DNA from: Halocafeteria seosinensis
Lineage: Eukaryota > Sar > Bigyra > Bicosoecida
NCBI GenBank assembly: GCA_001687465.1
Contig: LVLI01000158.1
Coordinates: 17,614 to 81,613, forward strand
Reading direction: 5' to 3'
DNA: 64,000 nucleotides
Shown here: positions 1 through 10,902 of the stretch, in pieces
How positions within the stretch are numbered: position 1 is the first letter of the stretch
Layout of the letters: every line of letters starts with the position of its first letter
Position numbers and translations under genes: made by a program
The notes under the pieces: generated by a model
What the model was told of the DNA's origin: nothing
The model's database searches: none
What the model saw: the letters and a program-made list of their open reading frames with translations, nothing else

Positions 1-2
1 TT

Positions 3-2159
3 AGTATGGCGGATTCTTTTGCACTGCGAGATAAAGTGCCTAGGAGGACAGATTTGAACCCTCCACCCATGGATACTGGTCTTCCGGAAGGTTGGGTGCG
101 GAAGATCGTACGGAGGCTTTCCCAAGCTCTGCTGTCGATGCACCACAGAGGCATTACTCATAGAGACGTAAAACTGGAGAACGTCCAGATTTCGACAACG
201 GGTGAAGTTTTCCTCTTAGACTATGGGTTTGCTGCGATTACTGATAGAGTGGTTAATTGTTCAACGATGCTCGTTAAAAACAGTTCCGTGATATGCTCAA
301 CGGAGTGCCATGGCATTTTTGCAGAGTTCGGTCCTTATTCGCTGAAAAGGAATCCTGTTATCTTCTGTGTAGTCCAGGGCGGTGTATATGAGACCCCAAG
401 TGCACCCCCACGCACGTTTTCATGGATGAACAAAACAAAAAAGAAGCTGTATAAGATGCTTTCACGGAATAGCTCCAGCAGATTTGATTTGACGGTCACT
501 GGACAAAGAAGTAATGCGCTGAGTGGCTCGGCAATGGCCCATTGTCTTAACCGGGTACCGCAGGGTAATTCCGACTCCACTAGCCCAGCTGGATCAAGGA
601 AAGGTGTGTCCTGTAACGATGGGGAAAGTGCGGGACCTGAATGCGCAAAGGCACATCGTGATAACGTTGTACGAAATCCTTCCACCATACTCACTACTCG
701 TCTTGGCACGAAGTACGCAATGGCTCCTGAAATATGGAAACAGGAGGACTATAACACTGCTGTTGACGCATGGGGTCTGGGCGTGATCGCATTTTACACA
801 CTATTTGGTGAAGCTCCATTCAGCGAGTTCGGAGGCCGGGGAGAATTCAAGAGCAACTTAGTGAGTGGGAATCTAGTTCAACCGCCTTCTTGGGAAGCAG
901 TCAGTGAGGAAGCTCGTTCACTTATTGTTAGGCTGCTTGATCCCGATCCCTTCAAACGCGCAACAGTCCATGACATTCTCCATGATCCTTGGATGGGCAT
1001 AGACCTGACAGAGCCTGCATCTGGGACAAAGGAACCCATACCACAGGTTCAGCACGAATTGCGCTCCTCGCATGCTCCGGACTCCACTGCTAGCATCGCC
1101 TCTACCGCTTCTAAGGATGAACCCTTCACGATGGACGAACAAGCAAGTGATACGATGTATGCGGATAAAGAGATGGACGCGTCGGCTGATGGGGAAAGGG
1201 GCTATTCTGTGGTGGTTGAACACACGGAGTATGCAAAGAGTGTCAACGATACGGAGCATATAGAGCCTGAAGATGACAACGATATCGCTAGTAAGAACGA
1301 CGACTGTTTATATAGGGAAAACGGTCATCGGGAGGACAGTTCGCTCTCTGACGGTAAGGATGAGGGAAGTAGTGGCAGTTCCTTAGGTACTACGGCGCAA
1401 AATGAGCTAAGGGGTAGACATTCCGGCATCGGAAGGGACGAAAAGCGCTCTACCGATGGTAGTTGCGATATCAACAACGGGACAGACTATGGTGGCGATG
1501 CTGACGACACCCAGCTTGCCTATGATAACAAGGACCACGCTCCTGATGCCGAAGTGGAGAGCTCTAGTAGCTCGAACTCGGCGTGGACAGGGAGTTCTGA
1601 AAATAGCCCCACAGGAGATATTTCTAAGGACCAACAGAAGGGAGTCAGGGCAGGCAAAACGAACGAGAACAACACAGCCAGCAATGGTCGTGTCATAGAC
1701 TCGAATTATTCACCGCATCCGATATCTTCTGCGGATGAGTACCCTCGCGCCGGAGCGCCATCCCCGTCTTCATATCACGGCGACGAAGGTTCGGCAGCAG
1801 GAACCAATGGATTCTACTCCGATGCATCGCCTCAAAAAGTACACCAAGATAGATCGGACGGTGAAGACGAAAAGCAAGGGAGTGAAGATCAACACCAAGA
1901 GACTGAGGAGAGAGGTGGAAGGAGTGTGTCCTCGTCCGTCGCGAAGACTTTGAACAGCCTGGAACATTCTCATATAAACGAAAGTGCGACTTCTCTCCTA
2001 AGTGCTTCGAACGGTGCCGGTAATTCTACCGCGTCGTCGATACATGACGAGGCAGGCGACGTCACTTATCCCCTCGAAGATGTAAAGGCTAACAACGATT
2101 ACCGCGACTCTCGAAGCCGAAGCTCGAATACGTCTACTAGTTCCGGAGATGTATGGTAA
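3..2159 (+). CDS. Serine/threonine protein kinase, 5'-partial, with long acidic Ser-rich tail
   Basis: This is the C-terminal part of a eukaryotic protein kinase; the glycine-rich loop and catalytic Lys would lie upstream of the window. Counting from the Met at base 6, the catalytic loop HRDVKLEN is at residues 52-59. The metal-binding triplet is DYG (72-74) instead of DFG. The APE motif is at 240-242 (KYAMAPEIW), followed by DAWGLGVIAFYTLFG of helix F. The roughly 165 residues between DYG and APE far exceed a normal activation segment (20-35) and have no recognised domain. They could be a true insertion or retained in-frame intron sequence. After the kinase fold (about residue 330) come nearly 390 residues rich in Ser, Asp, Glu, Gly and Asn, probably disordered. 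The layout resembles CAMK/Snf1-type kinases, but the subfamily and substrate cannot be assigned. The protein is probably soluble and cytoplasmic or nuclear. Confidence 0.8.
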   Translation, partial: SMADSFALRDKVPRRTDLNPPPMDTGLPEGWVRKIVRRLSQALLSMHHRGITHRDVKLENVQISTTGEVFLLDYGFAAITDRVVNCSTMLVKNSSVICSTECHGIFAEFGPYSLKRNPVIFCVVQGGVYETPSAPPRTFSWMNKTKKKLYKMLSRNSSSRFDLTVTGQRSNALSGSAMAHCLNRVPQGNSDSTSPAGSRKGVSCNDGESAGPECAKAHRDNVVRNPSTILTTRLGTKYAMAPEIWKQEDYNTAVDAWGLGVIAFYTLFGEAPFSEFGGRGEFKSNLVSGNLVQPPSWEAVSEEARSLIVRLLDPDPFKRATVHDILHDPWMGIDLTEPASGTKEPIPQVQHELRSSHAPDSTASIASTASKDEPFTMDEQASDTMYADKEMDASADGERGYSVVVEHTEYAKSVNDTEHIEPEDDNDIASKNDDCLYRENGHREDSSLSDGKDEGSSGSSLGTTAQNELRGRHSGIGRDEKRSTDGSCDINNGTDYGGDADDTQLAYDNKDHAPDAEVESSSSSNSAWTGSSENSPTGDISKDQQKGVRAGKTNENNTASNGRVIDSNYSPHPISSADEYPRAGAPSPSSYHGDEGSAAGTNGFYSDASPQKVHQDRSDGEDEKQGSEDQHQETEERGGRSVSSSVAKTLNSLEHSHINESATSLLSASNGAGNSTASSIHDEAGDVTYPLEDVKANNDYRDSRSRSSNTSTSSGDVW

Positions 2160-2591
2160 CATGGAAATGGACAACGGTTCCATCCGATAGTATAATGAAC
2201 GGCTAACATATGTAGATACATAGTCGAAAGTATCCATACGCACTAAATAATTACATCCCTATATGTCATTTTTTTCTGGTGTGGTCTGTGTGATTGGTCT
2301 CCTATGGCATGGTGAATTCCAGGATTGGGTTGATTCCTTCCCCAATCAAGAAAAAGTCGCATCCACAATGCGACCTTGGCCAAACAGTCGCCAAAAGATC
2401 GGAGCTTAGAACGATATGGCGAATTTGTGTTGAATGAGCTCCCGTGCAGCTATCGCAGTTTACAGGTTTGGAGTCCCTTCGGCCCTAGTCCCCGTCCCGG
2501 TCCCGATCAACTTACACAGCGAGCTGTGCGACGGCTTTTTTCTGCGCGAAGTCGAGCAGTCGTGCAGAAATTCTGCTCACTAGATATTACA
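2160..2591. other. Intergenic spacer upstream of the membrane-protein cluster
   Basis: No gene was recognised. The reading frame of the next gene stays open upstream to about base 2376, but only through a TTG codon. The homologous proteins begin at a Met that corresponds to base 2592, so this stretch is taken as 5' flank. Confidence 0.5.
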
Positions 2592-2960
2592 ATGAAGGAC
2601 TCCTCAAGCAACGGGGGATTTCGTCCGCTCGACCTAAGTGACGCCGAATACGATGAAAAACCTCGCCAGCCGTGCTGTAGTTGTTGTCGGCGGAGGCCTA
2701 CCTGTGGACGAGGCAAGGAAGCGTCCAACAACGGCACTTTGAGCACGCAGTGGAAGCAAGACGAAAATGGAATCGTTTTCAATGATTTTTTCTCGAAAGA
2801 CTACATGTATGAATCGCTTCCTCAACCAGGGTGTGGCAGTGTGGACGACAGTTCAGGCAAAAAACGAGAACGGAAAAGTTCAATACGAGATCTCAGCGTC
2901 AAGGATGCCCCACCAGAAATTGCCATGAGAGCACCCAAGACGCCGCTCATGAAGTGTTAA
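2592..2960 (+). pseudogene. N-terminal fragment of the tandem membrane-protein family (copy 1)
   Basis: The 122-residue product matches the N-terminus of the two larger paralogues downstream (3427 and 7320). Shared features are a Cys-rich CCSCC block, the segment FNDFFSKDYMYESLP, DDSSGK and VKDAPPEIA. It then runs into an unrelated 13-residue tail and a TAA stop. Similarity breaks at about base 2925. Everything the full-length copy carries after that point, including all membrane segments, is absent. It also lacks five residues (VVTSV) present in copy 2. The simplest reading is a truncated duplicate. A small translated decoy of the N-terminal domain cannot be excluded because the frame is intact. 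The start was chosen by alignment with the Met of the paralogues. Confidence 0.7.
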
Positions 2961-3426
2961 ATACTTATGGCTAGGATAATCTTCTTGTTTCCAATAATGT
3001 ATGTGTTGCAGTTAGGTAGTCACACATGTATCCACAATCCCTCCCGGAGTAAAATGCGTGTAGATACATGTACATGTACAGTAGTGTACAATGTATGGGT
3101 TGCCACGACAGTAGAAGCTTCTCTGGCCCCCAGTCGGGAGACTACTGTCCACTGCAAGGCCTACAATACAAATTCGTGAAGCTACCCATGCATGGACCGT
3201 GCTGTCGCCGCGTACCACACGGTGTCCACACCCGTTACGGTGACCCGTACATACCGCGCTCGTTTGATCTTCACAAAGCCTGGCGGTATCTTTACCCATG
3301 TTCTGGTTGCAGCATACTATGGCTTTTGCATGCGTTCATTACTCTCTCATAGAAGAGAGTAACCACACTCGGCCCCAACGAGACCGGGAGTAGGCTTCGA
3401 CACTGTATTCAATGCAATTCGGAAGG

Positions 3427-6306
3427 ATGGCCTCCGGCTCATCAAGCAAGCGTGTGCTTGAATACACATACACCGGCTATGAAGACTCTCATCGTTCGTG
3501 CTGCAGTTGTTGGAGGGCGGATCTATGTCAATGCGGCAGGAGGGGACAGCTGCTGATGGACGAGGAGGAATCGGCCATCAACGGCACTGTAAGCGTGCAG
3601 TCGATGTGGGAAGAAGGAATTATCTTCAACGATTTCTTCTCAAGGGACTACATGTATGAATCACTTCCTGGAGTTGAGTTTGCCAGTATGGACGACAGTT
3701 CAGGCAAACAACGAAAACGGAAAAGTTCAATAGTTGTCACAAGTGTTCGTGATCTCAGCGTCAAGGATGCCCCACCAGAAATTGCCCTGGAAGATATCCG
3801 CATTTCACAGCCCCTCTCGACCAACGTTGAATCCAAGTACAGCAAACACTCGCAACCGGCGCAAAATGGAAAGGCCGAACAAGTACCTCTTCTCTTGTGG
3901 AGAGATATGGACTCTCCAAGAGTTATAGGCACAACATTGGGTGGTTACTTGCAACAAAGCGATGTCGTTGTTGTTTCAGCAAAGTATACAGGTGACAGTT
4001 ACGATACAACAGTAGAAGTCTGCCGATGGTTAGAGGAGATACGAGATACGACGCTCAACAATACCGAGACCGGCGTTTTTCCCGTAGTCGCTGTCTTCAT
4101 TTGGGGTGACGAACGATATGCAACTGAATTAAAGTCGTTTGAGAAGGATATCAGCAGTATTAAATCCTATCTTGCACTCAAACAAGCCGTACACGTCACT
4201 ATAGCACCCCTAGAAGCAGCGGAAAATATATTCCTGAAGGCAATGCAAGGTGTGCTCAACAGCACATTTTCTCTGGATAGTGAACTGGACCTACATGTAT
4301 TTTCCCAGAGCTACAGGAAGACTAAATCTACTGCGTCAACAAGCGAGAAAAAGAACTCAGCTGGAAAACGTATTCCGATCAATGTTTTGAGAGCTTCTAG
4401 TTGGGAATGCTTTGACGGTTTTCCTGAGGACTTTGCACACTTCCCTCGAAATAAGGCATCGGGCGTGGGGTTTCTCCAAGACTTAAACCCCAAGGTGGCT
4501 TTGCGACCAACGTACTTATTTGCCGGTCTCATTTCTGCAGCTACAGCATCCTTACCATGGTTTGCTATCAGTTGGATTCGAAACAAACTTGTTCTTTCCA
4601 TCTTGGATGGTTTCTCACAGTATTTTTGCGGCGACGAGAAGCCATCACGCCGTTTCACCACTCGGTGTCGGCTGTGCTGCTTTCTTGTCGCTCGGAGAAC
4701 ATGGTGCCCATTGCCTGGGATTCGGAGAGAACGTTCATTTTGGGGAAAACATAAGTCTTTTTATGCCGTCAGCTTGTACCCAATGAAGCCCATCAAGTGG
4801 GTATCAATTGGATTTGTCGCCGGATTTCGCAGTCTCTTACGGCAGACAATCGGATATTGGTTTGGGATGTCGCAGCGAGTCCAGTTCGTTCTAATTGATT
4901 ACTTGACCAGGCTTTTGTATGGTATCCTAGCTGCCGGTTGGTGGTATTTCTTTGCGTATACTATGGATACAGGTATTATTATAAGCAGAGTCATTGTGCC
5001 GCTCAATGACGTTGAGGGCTTTCCAGACAAGCTTTTGAACTATACAATAATCTACGTCGTCTATCTGGCAGTCTTATCCTGGTGCTACTCCGTCTGGTCC
5101 GCTAGCTACGTCACTTCCGGAACACGCATTTTGCTAAGGGACTCCTTATGCATCATGATAACTGAGAGCGCCGTCGACAGCTCGACTTCAAATAATGATG
5201 GAGCTTTGTGCGATGGTGCTCCAACACGTCGAGCCATTCTGACGACGGAGTGGCTGAAAAATTATTTGCGATATGCAAGTGAGAAAAGGCGTAGAGCGGC
5301 GTTTTGGGGTTCCTTTGGGCTAGCGTTGTTCGGCTTTTTAGTGCATGTCGGAATCAAGGTGCTGTTAATTGTGTTGGGTAAAAAGCATGCCGGTGGAACG
5401 ATTGTTTTGTATCACTTTTCGGATATCCCTGGTGTCAAGTTCCCCTTCTTCGTTGTGGTTGGCTCGCTGTACGCGGGGTCGTTGTTTTTGCTGGCGTTTG
5501 TATCGCTTGATCCACTAATGAAGCAGAACGTAGCCATGAAGTATATGTCTAAAATGCTTGAGAACACGTTTCACCAGAGTGATTTCCCTGGTGTGCAGTC
5601 TTTGTCGAGTAAGAAGCATGAAGAATCTGGAGTCCCCGCCTGTTGCGGATTCGCGTCCCCGCGTATATCTGCGTGTTTTTCAAGGGCATTCTACAGGTGT
5701 AGACATGTAAACTGTGGCGGGGCAATCCCACAACTGCCTCGATTGTCTTTATCAGACCCTCTGAGTATATATGCCTGGCTACATACACGCCAGTGCTTAA
5801 TTAAGGAATTCCAGGATAACTTTGCCGAGGCAAAGTATGTTTTGCTTACGTCTTTCCTCTTCATTGGAGCAGGCTTGGGATACTTCATTTTTGAGTGGAT
5901 CAGGACATCATCGCTGTTTGCTAATAGCACTGTCTTGACTGATGCCCTGTATGGTGCGTGTGTGGTGGTATTTCTCCTAAATTACGCTTCATCGTTGGAG
6001 GATGAGAATCAACGACAAGCTCGTTTGATAGGAGAAGCAATGCTTCAAATTCGACAACAAGAGCAAGCTGATTTTAGCTTTACCGGTATGCGAACGGATG
6101 TTGCAGAAAGCGCTGAAGATCGGCAAATGAGGTTAGACCATTGTTACAAAGCGTACGAGGTCTCCCATCACGTCATCAAAGAGCAGCCGGTGGTAGCGAC
6201 GATTTTAGGAATAGAATTGTCTAGAAGAACAGTCAAGTCTGCCATGGTCGGTGTAGGTGGCCTTGCCATTCCGGTGCTTAAAGCGGTTTCAAACGAAATC
6301 GTTTAG
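3427..6306 (+). CDS. Polytopic membrane protein with Ras-like N-terminal region (copy 2, intact)
   Basis: The intronless 959-residue product belongs to no family I recognise outright. The start at 3427 is preferred to the ATG at 3412 because it aligns with copy 3. A Cys-rich stretch (CCSCW) near residue 20 is followed by a region whose order of motifs resembles a small GTPase. A switch-I-like FNDFFSRDYM...GVEF lies at 67-85, a G3-like LLLWRDMD at about 155, a hydrophobic strand DVVVVSA near 180, CRWLEEI near 200, PVVAVFIWGDE near 219 in place of the NKxD strand, and a final helix APLEAAENIFLKAM near 260. No P-loop GxxxxGK[ST] is visible, so nucleotide binding is doubtful. From residue 360 onward there are about seven hydrophobic segments (near 361-384, 493-512, 539-558, 629-652, 673-697, 804-825, 836-857). 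A conserved hydrophobic stretch SAMVGVGGLAIPVLKAV ends the protein. Function and membrane location are unknown. Confidence 0.85.
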   Translation: MASGSSSKRVLEYTYTGYEDSHRSCCSCWRADLCQCGRRGQLLMDEEESAINGTVSVQSMWEEGIIFNDFFSRDYMYESLPGVEFASMDDSSGKQRKRKSSIVVTSVRDLSVKDAPPEIALEDIRISQPLSTNVESKYSKHSQPAQNGKAEQVPLLLWRDMDSPRVIGTTLGGYLQQSDVVVVSAKYTGDSYDTTVEVCRWLEEIRDTTLNNTETGVFPVVAVFIWGDERYATELKSFEKDISSIKSYLALKQAVHVTIAPLEAAENIFLKAMQGVLNSTFSLDSELDLHVFSQSYRKTKSTASTSEKKNSAGKRIPINVLRASSWECFDGFPEDFAHFPRNKASGVGFLQDLNPKVALRPTYLFAGLISAATASLPWFAISWIRNKLVLSILDGFSQYFCGDEKPSRRFTTRCRLCCFLVARRTWCPLPGIRRERSFWGKHKSFYAVSLYPMKPIKWVSIGFVAGFRSLLRQTIGYWFGMSQRVQFVLIDYLTRLLYGILAAGWWYFFAYTMDTGIIISRVIVPLNDVEGFPDKLLNYTIIYVVYLAVLSWCYSVWSASYVTSGTRILLRDSLCIMITESAVDSSTSNNDGALCDGAPTRRAILTTEWLKNYLRYASEKRRRAAFWGSFGLALFGFLVHVGIKVLLIVLGKKHAGGTIVLYHFSDIPGVKFPFFVVVGSLYAGSLFLLAFVSLDPLMKQNVAMKYMSKMLENTFHQSDFPGVQSLSSKKHEESGVPACCGFASPRISACFSRAFYRCRHVNCGGAIPQLPRLSLSDPLSIYAWLHTRQCLIKEFQDNFAEAKYVLLTSFLFIGAGLGYFIFEWIRTSSLFANSTVLTDALYGACVVVFLLNYASSLEDENQRQARLIGEAMLQIRQQEQADFSFTGMRTDVAESAEDRQMRLDHCYKAYEVSHHVIKEQPVVATILGIELSRRTVKSAMVGVGGLAIPVLKAVSNEIV

Positions 6307-7319
6307 GACATGCACGGTGAGAACGACAACAGAATACAAGATGAAGACTTTGCAAATTACACATTGGAATTTGCTGAAGGGTTTTTGAGAACAACTACGT
6401 ATGGAAGGTTCATATGATGCCATCGCGGATACCGACACTACTGTATCCTTTGCATCCCATTGGCGTTCGACGTCTTGAAGAAGGCAAGAAAAACTCTGTT
6501 ATATCATCGCATGGCTTAATACACCATGATCTTCGATGAAACAATATTGGTTCTTTATAGAAATGCATGGTGTCAAGTGGTACCTGCATTATTGGGTTTG
6601 AGCAAGATTTCCAAGCCAGCCTTGAAAACATCCAAGGCACCGTTCATACAATGTGTGCTGGGCTATAGCTAGTATAATATTCTTGTTGCCTTCCGGTATG
6701 ATGTAAGTGGTGCTGCTAATGGTACACTTAGCCATGGTTCCTCCCACACTACCATACACAGTCGATGGTGTGGGGCACGGTGTAATCTACCCAAGTTCAC
6801 CAGTATATGTTGGCGATGGGCTGACCCCTCAACTATAGATACAACCAACATTATGCATCGAGGCTGTTATGGTATTTGGTAAAATACTCAGCGAGGAACA
6901 TACCGGTAGTTCCAATTCCCCTCTGGCACCCTCGATGGTGCTGCGGCCATGCCAGAAGGAATTCCTACCTTTGTAGCTTTGATACAACGAATTTGTGTTG
7001 TACCAGCTCGCATGGGCTTCCGAGTTTATACATGTACAATCTTGCAGTGTAGTCGGACCGGATAGCTAGAAAATCTTCTTGTGTACTGCACTTCTGCACA
7101 CAAACGGAACAACAGCGCGTGCGTTGACCTTCACATATCCTGGAACATGTTATTGTACCAGCACTTCAGCATACTATGGCGCATATGCGCTTGTATTTGT
7201 CAATTTCTTCCTCATACAAGTGAGTAACCGTGCAAACTGTGCCATTGACATACAGCCGACCATTCGACGGTATTCGGCTTCTATTCAGTTCGAAAAAGTA
7301 CAAACACAGTACGATAAAG
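6307..7319. other. Spacer between tandem copies 2 and 3, with duplicated 5' flank
   Basis: No coding sequence is supported. The last 250 bases resemble the region upstream of copy 2. Both flanks contain a block with agcatactatgg followed by a run ending in gtgagtaacc or gagagtaacc about 70-90 bases before the start codon (near 3310-3364 and 7170-7230). The duplication unit therefore included upstream DNA. A second short similarity (gctag-ataat-ttcttgtt) occurs near 2970, 6668 and 7066. Confidence 0.5.
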
Positions 7320-10173
7320 ATGACCTCCGCCAGTAGTCCGCCTGAATACACAAACACCGGATATGAAGAATCCCATCGCTCGTGTTGCAGTTGTTGGAGG
7401 GGGAATATGTGCCGACGCGGTGGGCTGGGCCATCTGCTGGTGGACGAGGAATCGGCCATCAACGGCAGCGTGCAGTCGACTCCGGATGCAGAAGGAATCA
7501 TCTTCCACGATTTCGTCTCGGGGGACTATGAATCGCATTCTGCAGTTGCCTATGAAAACGTTAATGACAATTCAGGCGAAGCTCGAGGACGGAAGAGCTC
7601 AATAGTTGTCACAAGTGTTCGAGACTTCAGCGTGAATGATGCACCACCAGAAATTCCCTTGGAAAATGTCCGCATAACACCCCCTCTGCCGGCGACAGGG
7701 GAATCCAAATATGGCAATCACTCGCAAAAAGGACTCGTGCAGCAGGATGAAAAAGTCGAACAAGCACCGCTGCTTTTATGGAGAGCTATCGATTCTCCAA
7801 GAACTGTAGGCACAACATTGAGTGGCTACTTGGAACAAAGCGATGTCATTGTTGTTTCAGCAAAGTATACAGGTGACAGTTATGATACAACAGTAGAAGT
7901 CTGCCGATGGTTAGAGGAGATACAAGATACGACGCTTAACAATACCGAGACCGGCGTGTTTCCCGTAGTCGCTGTCTTCATTTGGGGTGACGAACGTTAT
8001 GCAACTGAATTAAAGTCAGGATATAAGCAGTATTGAATCCTATCTTGCACTCAAACAAGCCGTACATATCACCATAGCACCCCTAGAAGCAGCGGAAAAT
8101 ATATTCCTGAAAGCAATGCAAGGTGTTCTCAACAGCACGTTTTCTCTGAATATCGCACTGAAACTATTTTCCCAGAGCGACAGGCGCACTCTTGGACAGA
8201 GTACTTCGATCAATGTATTGCGAGCTTCTAGTTGGGAATGTTTGAATGGATTTCCCAGCAAGTCTGTAGAACCGGCTCCAAAAGAGGAAGCAGCGGCGTT
8301 GGACTTTCGCAAAGATCTGAACCCCAGCGTTGCAGTTCGACCGACATATCTTCTTGCGGGTTTCGTCTCTGCCGCCACAGCTTCTTTGCCATGGTTTGCG
8401 GTCAGTTGGGCTCGTAATAAAATTGTTCTTTCAGCCTTGGATAGTTTATCGCAGATTTGTTGCCGCGATAAGGAGCCATTACGTCGTTTCACCATCGGGG
8501 GGCGACTGTGCTGCTTTCGGATCGCCCGAAAGGCATGGTGCCCGTTGCTTGGCATACTAAGACGACGCTCGTTCTGGGGAAAGCATAAATCATTTTATGC
8601 CGTAAGCTTGTATCCAGTGAAGCCCATTAGATGGGTATCGATTGGATTCTTCAGAGGCCTTGATCGACTCTTAAGGAGGCTTTTTGAACACTGCGCTTCC
8701 TCGACCTCGGAAAGATCCAATCACATATCCGTTGACTTTCTGACAAGGATCCTCTACGGCATTCTTGCTGCAGGATGGTGGTACTTCTTCGCGTATACCC
8801 TTGATACGGGTGTAATTATAGGGAGAGTGATTGTACCGCTTAATGACGTCAAGGGATTCCCCGACAAACTCCTGGGCTATACATTAAACTACCTTGTTTA
8901 CCTAGCCGTGTTATCATGCTGCTATGCTGTGTGGTCAGCCAGCCAAGTCGTGTCTGGCACACACGTCATAGTAAGGCATTCTTTGTGCATGACGGTTACC
9001 GATAGCCCTCTCGGTTTGCCATATCATAGGTCAACATTGAGTAGCGGCGATGCATTGTCCAATGGCGAAAGTGGCCTAGCGAATCGATGTGAAACCGTAC
9101 TCACAACAGAGTGGCTGAAGAACTATTTGCGGCATATAAGCGATAAAGGGCGCAGGAGGGCGTTTTTGTGGTCTGCCGCCCTAGCTTTAATCGGGTTTTT
9201 CGTTCATATCGGAATAAAAGTACTTCTAATTTTGCTGGGGAAAGAGCATTCCGGGGCAAAAGTTGTCTTGTATCACTTTTCGGATATTCCTGGTGTCAGG
9301 TTCCCCTTCTTTCTCGTCGTTGGGTCGCTATATGCCGGGATACTGTTCTTACTGGTATTTGTATCCCTTGACCCACTGTTGAAGCAGGACATCGCCCTGA
9401 GGGTTATGTCTGAAATGCTTGACCCCACTTGTCAGGAAAGGCAACGAAGAGAACTTCAGTCTTCCTCGGGTACAGACCCCCAAGAGATGGACAACCCCGC
9501 ACGATGTTGCGAACTTGCTTGTCCGCATACGAGTGCATGCCAATCGAGCAACCACCGCAAATGCAGATGCCGAGATGGTGATGGAGTGCCTTCGTTGGGT
9601 CGGTTGTCTTTGCGACACTCTCTTAATATATACGCATGGCTGCATACACGTCAGTGTTTGATCAAAGAGTTTCAGGACAACTTTGCCGACACGAAACATG
9701 TTTTGGTTACTTCAGTACTGTGTATTGGTGCGGGGCTCGGTTACTTCATCTTTGAGTGGATTCGGAAGTCATCGCTCTTTGCCAATAGCATTGTCTTGAC
9801 TGATGCTCTATATGGTGCAGTCGTCGTGGTGTTTATTCTAAATTTTGCTTCGTCGATGGAGAATGAGAACCAGAGGCAAGCTCACCTAATGGGAGAAGCT
9901 ATGCTGCGAATTCGGCAACATCAACTGCTCAGTGTTTGTTCCGAGAGATCGTCGGGCAATAGTCATGTGACAGACAGCGCTGAAGCACGACAGCGAGAAC
10001 TAGACTACAGTTACGATGCATATGCAGCTTCTCATCGCTTTATTGAACAGCATCCCGTGGTAGCGACGATTTTTGGAATAGAACTGTCCAAGAGGGCAGT
10101 AAGGTCTGCGATGGTGGGTGTAGGTGGTCTCGCCATTCCCGTGTTGAAAGCGGTTCTGAACGAAATTGCCTAA
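7320..10173 (+). pseudogene. Polytopic membrane protein with Ras-like region, copy 3, frameshifted
   Basis: This is a close paralogue of the gene at 3427 across its whole length. The ATG at 7320 aligns with the Met of copy 2. The frame reads 238 codons to a TGA at 8034-8036, inside the segment that follows the WGDERYATELKS motif. Alignment with copy 2 shows that eight bases are missing just before base 8020. The downstream frame, starting at about 8020, then stays open and homologous to the end at 10173, including every hydrophobic segment and the same conserved C-terminus. The long intact 3' frame suggests a recent break, a strain-specific allele or an assembly error. Splicing does not restore the frame at any site I could find. 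A shorter product starting at the Met at 8116 could in principle be made and would keep the membrane region only. Confidence 0.75.
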
Positions 10174-10902
10174 CGGTAAAGCCACACTATATTACACTGT
10201 TTTGGCTCATCGTAGCTGACAAGTGATCAATCATAGCGGCCACTGCGTACTATGCGATAGTCTACGACACATAACTCATTAGCCTTGCTAAAGCCAAAGA
10301 ACTTGAGCTTATTCGTTCGTTCGTCGTCCCCGTCCTTGTAACCTGGAAGACCCGAGGATAAATCTCCGCCTATAATAAATAACTGGAGCTACACACTCAG
10401 AATACCAGACAATGGAAGCCATGAGCAAAATCCGATTCGAGTTAAGATCAGTACAACTTTGTACAGTACATACAATACAAAGCATTTATTGAATATGAAG
10501 CCCTCCTAACATTCTTACCGAAGGAAACAACTGCTTAGGCAAAAGAACCCAACTTCGAATTCTCGGGCCACTGGGAACTGTCAACCCTGTCTTCCACAGT
10601 TACAAGACAAGACGTGTTCTCACTGTCAACAAACTTTCAAGTGGGAAGTAATTTAGAGTTTCAATAACAAAAATTTCGGTTTTGTAATTTCACAGTAAAA
10701 TCGATTACTTGTACCATCCGTTTTGATATTTGACTTGTTCCAAATGTTTCCTCTTCTAATTGAATCTGTCTTAGACTGTCAGACACCGTCCTGGTATTGT
10801 TCAAACACACACACATATGTGACAGATAGCCCACCAAAACATCAATGCCAGACGTTTTCACACTTAGTAGCACAGTAACGGAAACCCACATGTTTTGGCT
10901 GT
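10174..10902. other. Intergenic spacer
   Basis: Nothing recognised. The spacer separates the 3' ends of two convergent genes. Short open frames here lack features of real proteins. A run of gtac-type motifs near 10450-10480 is also common in other spacers of this window. Confidence 0.5.
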
